Of a stretch of DNA of 64,000 nt, positions 55,051-64,000 are shown piece by piece (the stretch's first letter is position 1; every line of letters starts with the position of its first letter). The notes beneath the pieces are model-generated. The model worked only from the letters and a program-made list of their open reading frames with translations. It ran no database searches and was not told where the DNA came from. The position numbers and the translations under genes were made by a program. This stretch comes from Erigeron canadensis. Its lineage: Eukaryota; Streptophyta; Magnoliopsida; Asterales; Asteraceae. Where the stretch lies: contig NC_057761.1 of the NCBI RefSeq assembly GCF_010389155.1, positions 57,906,587-57,970,586 on the forward strand, given 5' to 3'.

Positions 55051-58000
55051 TTAATATCTAGAGTATGCAAATGGCTTCTTATAAGTTTGCAACAACAATG
55101 ATGAACAAACAACACTAACAGAAGAAGCAGCCATGCAGGCTCCAGCCAACCAAGGGGGCAACCGAATTCCCATAAACGGAAACAAGATTCCTGCTGCCAC
55201 GGGCACACCCAACACATTATAACCAAGAGCCCAAACGTAATTAAGATAGATTCTAGAAATCGTCTTCTTAGATAAATCAATGGCAGTAATCACATCCTCT
55301 AAGTTGCTTTTGATCAACACTATATCAGCTGCTTCAATAGCTACATCTGTTCCAGCCCCAATCGCCATTCCTACATTGGCTGCAACAAGAGCTGGTGAAT
55401 CGTTTATTCCATCTCCAACCATTGCCACGATCATTCCTTTTGCCTGCAACTCTTTGATCTTGTCTGCTTTCCCCAGTGGATCTGTTTCAGCAAATACATT
55501 TTCAATTCCAAGTTCTATTGCTATCGAGTTTGCTGTTGCCCAATTGTCACCGGTGACCATTATGCTTCCAATGTTCATGGACCGTAGATAAGATACAACA
55601 CGTGCGGCTTCTGGCTTTACTGGATCAGTGACTGCAACTGCACCAACTATTTTGCCATCTATCGCAAATAGCACACAGGTGCGAGCAAGGTTTTCGTTAT
55701 GTGAAAAGTAGGTTTCGGCTTCAGGGCTAATAAGGATGTTAAATGATCTCATGAGCCTTTTGTTTCCAACCAGAACCATTTTCGCTGCTAATTTGCACTC
55801 CACTCCGGCTCCTGGGTGTACCTTGAAGTCCTTCACCAACGAACTATTGGTAGTTTGAGTTTTATTGTTATGTAATCTGTTCTTGGCATACTCTACTATA
55901 GCTTTTGCTATCGGGTGCTCACTATTTGCCTACACACACATCAAAACATGTTTCAGATTTGATAACATTGGTTTAGGTAGTGAAATTTAGAGGTGGCAAA
56001 ATGGGTGGGTCTCACTGGTTGGGCGTGTTTGAAAAAAGTATCTGAATCAGGAACGGGCCTTGTCAGGTTAGCCCAAAAGACTTTTTTCTTAAATATACTA
56101 ATTATAATAAATACTTGGAGTTGTAAATAGGATCATGAAAATTTATAACATAACGTAGCATTTTGCGGACTTTTGACCTGTTTGCCTAAATATTGTAGAC
56201 ATTATTTTTACCCATTTAACCCATACAGATTAAGTGTAACCAATATGAGCAGATAATGTTTCCTAAGACAGAGTTAAACTGACCTCCACAACTATTGCAA
56301 TACTACAGAACTCCTCCATTGAAATTCCGGAAAAGAGTACTGCGTTAATAACTTCAGGCTTTCCAATTGTTAATGTTCCTGTTTTATCGAACACGACTGT
56401 GTTAACCTGCACAAACAAGAAAGTGTTTATAAGATTGATCCCTTAATTAAGGAGTGTACTGTGGTTTAAGATTTTGAGTTTTAATACAACCTTGTGTGCC
56501 TTTTCTAGTGCATTGCCACCCTTAATGAGTACACCTTGTGATGCACCCTTACCAGTGGCAACCATAACCGCAGTAGGAGTGGCAAGACCTAAAGCACATG
56601 GGCATGCTACAACCAATACTGATATACCAAACTGCAGTGCAAGCTCAAACTCATCCATTGCCTTTGGTATCCAACTTTTAGGATAGATTCCGACTACTCC
56701 GGGAATGAACCATCCTAACCATGTCGCAACAGCAGCGATAACCACCTGCAAACTAAAACTTGGTCATCCTTAGATGTTGTGGAGTTGACCCACTTAACTT
56801 TATATGGGCCAACTTGAGCTTTGTTATATCTGTAACTCTTCAAACAAGTCACAATCATCTAAAGTGTATGCAAATGTATAACGAGCATGTAAATCTCTAT
56901 ATTAGAAACAGTGAGATTATTCTGGTGATAGACTTAATATATAGGGCTTTGTTGTAATCATTTTTAGCGCACGAATTATTTTTTAACCAAAAAAAAATGT
57001 CATGGAAAAGTGTTTGCAAGCCGATTTGAGATCTTACTTGCATAAAAAAAAGTTACTTGTTTTAGTCTGTGGCTCATTGTTACTTATATAGGAAATAAAT
57101 TATTCAGCAAACATCGAGATATTCAAAACTCAAAGACTTGCAGATCAGCATTACCTGACCCACATACCTGTTACCTTACCCGTCTAACCTACATGTCTTT
57201 GTATATTTAGCACATGTGATACTTGTAAAAATTCTGATACGAAGTATATATCAAAAGATTTTTGCAAGTTGACCCGGCCAGATGTGGCCCGTATCTGTTT
57301 CCCAACTTACAAGTCCCGCCCATTTATTTTAACCTCTAGTTAATTTCGCCAGCATCAATTAAGTCAACGAGTCAATGAGAATCAAGATTAAGCATCAATG
57401 TGACTCAAGTCATTAACTGGTAATGTTAGAACAGGAATAATGTACGCACCACAGGTACAAAGTATTTTGATATTTGGTCAGCTAGCTTCTGTACAGGTGC
57501 TCGGGCAAGTTGAGCAGCCTCAACTATTTGAACAATTTGTGAAAGTGCAGTCTCTGAACCCACATAAGTGGCCTTGATCAGCAAGCATCCGTTCTCATTC
57601 ACAGTGCCACCAATTACCTGTTTGATTTTATGAGTAACCTTAGTGGCTCGAATTGCAATTTTGAAGTGACATGTCAACCCATATACTTGTGAGTGGGTGG
57701 ATGATGTTTTATTTATAACGGTGTAAAGACGTAAAGTTTATACTAATATCTAAAACTGGAAAAGGCTTAAATGGGTCAAAGGCTGCCTTAATGCCCAAAT
57801 CCGCCTAAACTGTTTTATTCTAAAAAACTAGGTTATTGTTCAAACAATATAACTTCTGCAACTATTTTCTACACACTAAATGTTTTACCAAGTATAAACA
57901 TATTTGGACGAAAAATATCGTTTCAAACATGATTGATACTAAAAACCACCTGTTTTGACATGTGAATAAACTAACCCGACCCACCCATTTTGCCACTAGT

Positions 58001-59834
58001 GCCATATTGAATAAAAAAGAAAAAAAATTCAGACGTACTTTGTCGCCAGGAATTTTAGCAACAGGTATTGCTTCTCCAGTGATCATACTTTCATTAACAT
58101 ATCCCTCACCATTAACAACAATACCATCAACGGGAAACTTTGAGCCCGGAAAGATTTTTAGGATGTCGTTTCTCTCTATTAATCTTGTGTTAATTTCTGT
58201 TTCTGAGAGAATGATTTCTTCATTGCTCATTTGTACTAAGCAAGCAGTATCGGGAGCAAGACTGGTGAGCTTTGCTAAGGCATCGGATGTCTTTCCCTTT
58301 GCCATTGATTCCAGATATTTACCTAGAAGGATAAACGATATCAACATCGTACTTGTCTCAAAAAAATCTTCTCCCTCAAATTTATCCGAAAGCAATGCTT
58401 TTATTACTGTGTATACAGAATAAAAGTATGCAGCATTAGTGCCAAGTGCAACCAAAACATCCATATTAGCAGATCTTCGTTTTAGCGCATGATATGATCC
58501 CACATAAAACCTGAACGTGAAATTTTCAACTATTTATATAAAAAACTAACAAAAAAGAACCTTTAAGAATGCAAAATCTCTATTACCTTTGACCAATGAA
58601 GAATTGAACTGGTGTGCATAGGATCCATCTTAAAACCATGCCAATATTAAGCATGTTATGAATCTTGTAACTTAACCAATTCCCATATGGGGGAGTCATT
58701 GGAAGTACCATAGAGAATAGAAAAACCGGGATTGAAAACAAGCAACTCCAAAAGAACTGATTTCTGTACGTTTTTATCTCCTGGTTTCTATCTGTATCAC
58801 GTTGTTTTTCTGGGATGTATAAACTTGCTTGAAAATGAGCAGAGCCAGGACAAGAATCTTGGATGAATGATATGATTGACCTTGGGCCAGTAAAACTGGG
58901 ATCATATGTAACAATCACCTTGGCTTCTTTTGTATCCATTTCAACTTGATTGACACCATTCACTAGCTCTAGAGACTGCTTAATTGCAGCCATATCTTCC
59001 AAAGATATAACACCTTCTAGCTTTATATGAACTTTATTTGCATCATTTTCGGATCCTATAAGATCAGCACCAAAGCCAGCATCTACGACTGCTTTAATAA
59101 TACAATCCGTGTTGGTGACATTAGGATCATAGTTTATCTTTGCTTCTTCAAGTGCTAGACCTACAACCGCCTTTTTTACTCCCTCGGCCATTAAAAGAGA
59201 GCTTTCAATTGATTCAGCACAGCTTGTGCATGACATTCCCTTGATTTTGAGACGGCATACTGCTATGTCTTGCTCTTGGAATTCGGTGACATGGAAACCT
59301 GCTGCTTCAATAGTATCTTTGATTGTTTTTGCCTGAATTACAAATTATTACATCAGAATAGTAGATCTGATAAGCGGGAGCTTGGCATCGTGTTTTAAAA
59401 TTAAACATATATAATGTGCTGAACAGTAAGAATTAGATAATCAGCCGTAACATAATGGAATTTAATAATCATGTAACATGAATAAGTTTCACTATATATG
59501 TGCTACTTGAAAACGCAATTATCAGATAATCAATTTCAAACATAACCCCACGAGTAAAGGACTACTTGTGACTTACACTAACAAGTTGCGGTACGTATTT
59601 AACTACAGTTTGGCCTTGAAGTGGTGACACAATGATGCTTTCAACACCATCCAATTTCTGAAGCAGAGTTTCAATAGATATCGAACATGATGCGCATTCA
59701 ATACCCCCGATTTTGAACATAACAGTAGCAACTCTTTGTTTCACGTTACGAATAAACCTAGAACCATCTAAGTCAACACCATTAGATTGTTGCAAAAATG
59801 GTATCCTAATCTCTTCATTTGAGTTACTCCCCAT
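55051..59834 (-). CDS. HMA5: Copper-transporting P1B-type ATPase, HMA5-like (966 aa)
   Basis: Exons in transcription order: 59834-59577, 59332-58587, 58510-58039, 57617-57450, 56745-56491, 56406-56284, 55929-55051, all in phase. Two Cys-containing heavy-metal-associated domains are seen, GIECASC (Cys47, Cys50) and GMSCTSC (Cys121, Cys124), then a degenerate third one lacking Cys (about 190-255). Then come transmembrane segments, the actuator TGEAIPV, the ion-site CPC at 596-598, phosphorylated Asp640 in DKTGT, HP at 679-680 in the nucleotide-binding domain, GDGIND at 846-851, and the YN-x4-P and MAASS signatures of the last two helices, which define P1B-1 (Cu+) pumps. Family knowledge: HMA5 exports copper at the plasma membrane of root and vascular cells. 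HMA5 versus HMA7/RAN1 is inferred from the overall resemblance. A splice acceptor just 5' of the ATG (gcag|gagctaATG) suggests an intron in the 5'UTR. No disruption is seen. Confidence 0.94.
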
Positions 59835-60148
59835 TAGCTCCTGCGATACAATTTTTAGAAACACACAACAATGAATAACACTAACAATTATCATGTTAGG
59901 TTTAAATGAACTTGTAAAATCACAACTCTAAACCTACATAAATATATAAATGTTATGTTAACAAAATACATAAAATGTGACAAGCATTCTAATAACCAAG
60001 TTATAAAATACTCCGTTTAAAAATAATAAAAATGAGCAATACCAATAGCCAACCCAATGTTGCGGATAATTATTATAGTTCAGAAAGATAAGTCCTACAA
60101 AGGTGGAGGAATGAAGGTAGAGAATTCAAAAGACGGTTTATGATTCTC

Positions 60149-60156
60149 TTTATATA
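60149..60156 (-). promoter_or_regulatory. Putative TATA box of the HMA5-like gene
   Basis: On the minus strand GGCTATATAAAGAG spans this position, a good plant TATA context. It lies about 315 bp upstream of ATG 59834, and a leader intron ending at the acceptor next to the ATG would fit. The opposite strand shows CCAAT at 60162-60166, a common upstream element. Confidence 0.5.
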
Positions 60157-60592
60157 GCCAACCAATGAGTCCTTGAAAAAACCGCGGAAGTGCCTTTTTT
60201 ATTTATTTATTTATTATTTACATTAACTTGAAAAAACTCTTTACTCAAAACTCTTTTCTTAAATCCTATTCTGGAGAAAAGGTGACATTACGAGGAATGT
60301 TAAAAGGAAATACAGGCGTCAAAGCACAACGTTTCTAAGCTTGAAGGCCAATATTCTACTTTTCTGCAGGAGGAGATCAAGCAATCAAAGATGTTTTTGA
60401 TGTCGGTCACACATTATGCACTTGAGCTGAATCATACCATGATAATTGCGGTGAAGACAAAATTGTCGACGAAGTCAAATGCCCACAGCATGACAAGTGG
60501 TGGCTCAGCACAAACGTTTATCGAGGCCTAGGAAGTATGTCACTAGAAGAACCTCGTTAATGTGTTTTAATTATGTATTGTCTTTTTCATAT

Positions 60593-60723
60593 GGGAAGCG
60601 ATATATTCACAAATCAAATTTGTCATCTACAACAATTGTCTGTTTCAGACAGTTGTACATTGTGCAATAAATGCTTGTACTTGTTATAAATGACAATTTT
60701 TGTTGTGAATATATCAATTCCCC
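60593..60723. mobile_element. Foldback MITE, 131 bp
   Basis: GGGAAGCGATATATTCACAA and its near-complement TTGTGAATATATCAATTCCCC bound a palindrome with an inner ACAATTGTCTG/CAGACAGTTGT stem. The same terminus and the same length as the copy at 2595 indicate one family. It lies about 440 bp upstream of the predicted HMA5-like TATA box. Confidence 0.65.
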
Positions 60724-61884
60724 TTTTTAATGCCTGTATTCTTATCATGTATTGTATTTTTTTAAGTTAATGTATTGTGTGTTTTTATTAATAAAAGTTT
60801 GATTTTGAAATAATCGGATAAATGGTAAAGGGGTATAAACAAAAAAATTTGTTCTTAAAAAAAAAAAAATCTAACCGTTGTACACAAAAATTAAATAAAT
60901 TAAACACTCTTAAACTTCCGTGGTAACCACCATAATCCAGCCTATACACTTCGAATACAGTTGAATACGGCTCACACCCAACGGGGTGGACCATATTCGG
61001 AGTGCAATACGGTGCAATACGCTCTACATTTGTAGTACTCTTACCCAGGTTACACTGGGACGTCAAAGTCTGGCTTTTTTTCGGGTTTTAAATTTTCAAA
61101 AGCTAGAAAATTTCATTCCTTTGGTAAAATATGTCAACTTTTATTAAAGAAAATGATATTGGTATCACAATTATTTTGATATATTTATAACATATTAGGA
61201 CTTTAATGAAACTGAAATAAATCATGTATGGTAAAAATATGAGTAATAGTTATATTACCAATAACACCTTTTTTCTTCATCATGGTTTTCTCATCGATGA
61301 CAACTTGTGAGGGGCACAATTGCATAGATAGAGCCTTGAAAGGTCATGACTCTTGGTACAATTTATATTAGGGCACCACTTTAGCTATTTTCTGTATTTT
61401 TTAAACAAAACCTGTTGTTTTAAGATGTCGTATAATATTCATAACTTGTAGTTTACAAAAAAACATAAAAATTAAAATAATTAGTTACTAACGAAATAAG
61501 ACATTTTTGTAACCAAATCCGAATGTTAAAATCTTCAGATGCTATGAGTTTGCAATATTGCTAAAGAACAATATATTTTTTAGTATTTTGCTAACAAAAA
61601 CCCGATGTCATTGACATATAGGGTATGTTTGACAAAACTAGCTAGAAGCTGGTAGCTTGAAGCTATTAGCTGGTAACTATAAAATAAAACTGGAAGTGGA
61701 AGCTTTTTAAATATACTTAGGTGTTTGGCATATTAGTTGAAGCTTTTAATAAAATGTGTAAAAGACTAAAATAGACGAATAAAAATGGACATGTCTATAC
61801 CATCTAATAAAACAAACTACCATTTTTTCCATTAAACTTTCTGTCTTAGAAAAACCAAAAATATCATTTTCCTTTATTCACTAA

Positions 61885-62195
61885 CTAGCTAATTAACCCG
61901 GATATTTCTAAACAAATTTTGTAAATACATGTTTATTATCATAATGTAACATAAAAAAAAACCGTAAGTAAAAATGTCTATATTTTAGAGGCAAGCAAGC
62001 AATGTTATTATACATTAGGCTTGAAAGATTTAAAAACTTTCAAATGAATGGACTAAAAATTTAAATTCAAAAGATGATATCATAAATTAATTAGATAAAT
62101 AATACATAATTAATAAGAAAAAGTCTAATGATGCCAAATAAGATTTTTTTAAAAAATATTATGTCATCACAATCTTACTTTATTTATATAAAGGA
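61885..62195 (-). mobile_element. Non-autonomous Helitron, family A copy 3 (311 bp)
   Basis: Read on the minus strand it starts TCCTTTATATAAATAAAGT and ends CTAG at 61885, with host A (T at 62196 on plus) and host T (A at 61884 on plus). The body (trinucleotide spacing and the phrase GATGCCAAATAAGA) parallels the 6884 copy. The 5' end touches the start of another Helitron at 62196. Confidence 0.72.
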
Positions 62196-62397
62196 TCTAA
62201 CATCTTCATCTAATATACTTATAATACCCTTAATGAAATAATTTACAGTATAGATTCCCCAACACTTAAAATAACTATAATACCACCTTTAACATCAACC
62301 TACTATACATTTATCACCATCGTCGTCCTCACTGCCACCCCCATCACCTCCGCCATCATTACCTCACTGCCACTGCATTGTGCGGGCATGAGTCTAG
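62196..62397 (+). mobile_element. Non-autonomous Helitron, family B copy
   Basis: Starts TCTAACATCTTCATC directly against the family A copy, passes through an ACC/CAT-rich tract, and ends with the hairpin GCATTGTGC followed by GGGCATGAGTCTAG (CTAG 62394-62397) before T. It aligns closely with 10364-10601 over the body. Confidence 0.72.
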
Positions 62398-62516
62398 TAT
62401 TTAGCTGAAACTTTTAAAAGAAAATAATACTTTTGTATATAAAATAAGTTAAATACAGTACATCTTTTCAATGATTAATAACAAAAATATAAAAAAAATT
62501 AATAAAGTCCTCCAAT

Positions 62517-62712
62517 GAAGTAGATTTGAGTCCTGCAGAGGGGGTAAGGTTTTATCCCAATTAAATAGCGTGCCTTCGGACGGTTTAGTTGGGAGTTTCT
62601 CCTCCTACTAAGTATTGTGAGTGAAGAGGCTCTCTAACGCGGATCCGGTTAAGACAACATAAGCTAGATACCCTGTTGTGAGTAAATGATCCACACCTTT
62701 CTTGAAGAAAAA
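62517..62712 (+). mobile_element. 5'-truncated SINE, same family as 48774
   Basis: The TTGAGTCCTGCAGAGGGGGT start, GACGGTTTAGTTGGGAG and CTCTCTAACGCGGATCCGGT align with 48886-49060 of the other copy. It ends GAAGAAAAAAAAAG. The pol III promoter part is absent. Confidence 0.6.
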
Positions 62713-64000
62713 AAAAGTTAATAACAAAAATATAAAACCTATAAATAACCCATGTCAATAGCCAAACCATTTTTCTAAAACAATTATCAAAAATTGGTAA
62801 GGTTTGATACTTCAAAGAATTGCTTCCTTTTTGGGTTTGATGGGCATAAAAGGTATTAGAGGCATGGCATGTTATCCTTTTTCTTTTTACGCCATTACCT
62901 CCAAAGATGATAACGTTCGATTAGGCCACTTTCTATTTACTATGTAGCCTTTTATTTTCTTTTTGGCAAATCAACCATGATATCTTTTTCAGGTTCTACT
63001 TTATGAACTTACTTTGTTAGTCACAAGTCACAACATTTTTGTTATTGTAAAACATTTATCTAGGTACTCTATAATATACGATAACGAGGTTTTCGCACAT
63101 TACGAAGAGAATGCAACATATTAATAACTAAAATATTATAAATCTTAAGTATCATATTTGGTCCAACCAAAATGATAAATAGATAAAATTATGATAAAAA
63201 GAAAGTAACAATTGGGCATGATAGACGTTATTTGGAGCCTTTTGTCTTGAGGGATGCATGTTTGATTTTTGCCAAGTCTATCTGTAAATGGTAACTAACC
63301 ATTGATGCAAAAAAACTCACCATGGAGGTTTTGTAGCTACTGGTACATGAATCAAGGGGTTCCTATCAATTTCTGTTTTTTTTATTTTTATTGTAAAACA
63401 AGCATTAGAGTAAAATAGACCATTGAAATCATGATAAAAACTAATGCACAGATATTCACATAACACAAATATATATGTTAATACATGAAGATTTTCATGA
63501 CACAAAAATATACATATATACAAACATCGTACAAGTGTTATGAATAAAATTCACATTATTTCGTGAATTATTTTCGTTGATCATTTGATTATTTCATTCA
63601 TTTGGATGAAACCATATTCGCTAAATGTGAGATTAAAGTCGAGTAAAATTATAAAAGTACAAATGTGGACAACACGTACACTTAAAAGAGAATTTGGTGC
63701 CGTGTGTATATGATTCCTCATTGAACTCACTAAATGTTAACATTTCCCATGATGTTGGACGATTTTTGGTGCATTATGATTTGTGATTAAAGCTAACACA
63801 CATACATATGAAATTAAGGCAATTGTTTCATTGCTTTACCATCTTCTTTACACGACGACCTTTTATGTCACTACTTAGCAACATGTTGTAGATCGTATAC
63901 TAAAGGTACATGATATGGCCTCTTTTTAAAAGAAAAGTGACTATAAGAACTTTTAAAAGAAGAAGCATATCAACATAGCAAAAGTATTTGCAATGCACTG
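62713..64000. other. Gene-less AT-rich sequence at window end
   Basis: Nothing coding or repetitive is recognised. Confidence 0.45.

Noticed and set aside
60300..60560. Possible gene fragment around the SVTHYALELNHT reading
   Set aside because: Frames break within 60 codons and I recognise no family; treated as anonymous intergenic sequence.

Overview
The window is AT-rich nuclear DNA from a flowering plant, almost certainly a eudicot. Evidence is GT-AG introns, a plastid-targeted GTPase, an E/PLS-type PPR protein, a LOB-domain factor and very many non-autonomous plant transposons. The tRNA-derived SINEs would suit Asteraceae, but I cannot prove the family from sequence alone. No prokaryotic operons, CRISPR arrays, rRNA or functional tRNA genes were seen.

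Six genes can be reconstructed exon by exon with closed reading frames. (1) 14347-20811 (+), 12 exons: plastid double-GTPase DER/EngA (EMB2738-like). (2) 29685-35961 (+), 10 exons: family-3 aldehyde dehydrogenase (ALDH3F1/ALDH3H1-like). (3) 38429-41203 (-), 7 coding exons: BIG BROTHER-like RING-H2 E3 ubiquitin ligase. (4) 50740-52770 (-), single exon: PPR protein closest by eye to the mitochondrial editing factor SLO1. (5) 54135-54674 (-), 2 exons: LBD23/24-like LOB-domain protein. (6) 55051-59834 (-), 7 exons: HMA5-type copper P1B-ATPase. A seventh, 22815-23051 (+), is a possible 78-residue protein of unknown function. The genes are independent and do not form a pathway; the last three form a run on the minus strand.

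Nearly everything between the genes, and the largest introns, is small mobile DNA. The first 14 kb, 23-29.5 kb and 42-48 kb are dense in non-autonomous Helitrons, recognised by a short GC-rich hairpin followed by CTAG and a host T, and in several copies by a 5' TC after a host A. There are at least five families. Some copies sit head to tail (3928-5758, 44181-46243, 27960-29401) or head to head (61885-62397). One family appears to end in CTTG or CTCG instead of CTAG. Foldback MITEs in (TA)n tracts, two TTA-flanked Tourist-like MITEs, a 1.3-kb MULE with a perfect 9-bp target duplication, a hAT-like foldback element and tRNA-derived SINEs make up the rest.

I found no clear new multi-gene system. 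The most noteworthy structures are the Helitron concatemers, the CTYG-ended Helitron family, the three-layer transposon load in ALDH intron 4, and a Helitron end 34 bp from a splice acceptor of the essential DER gene.
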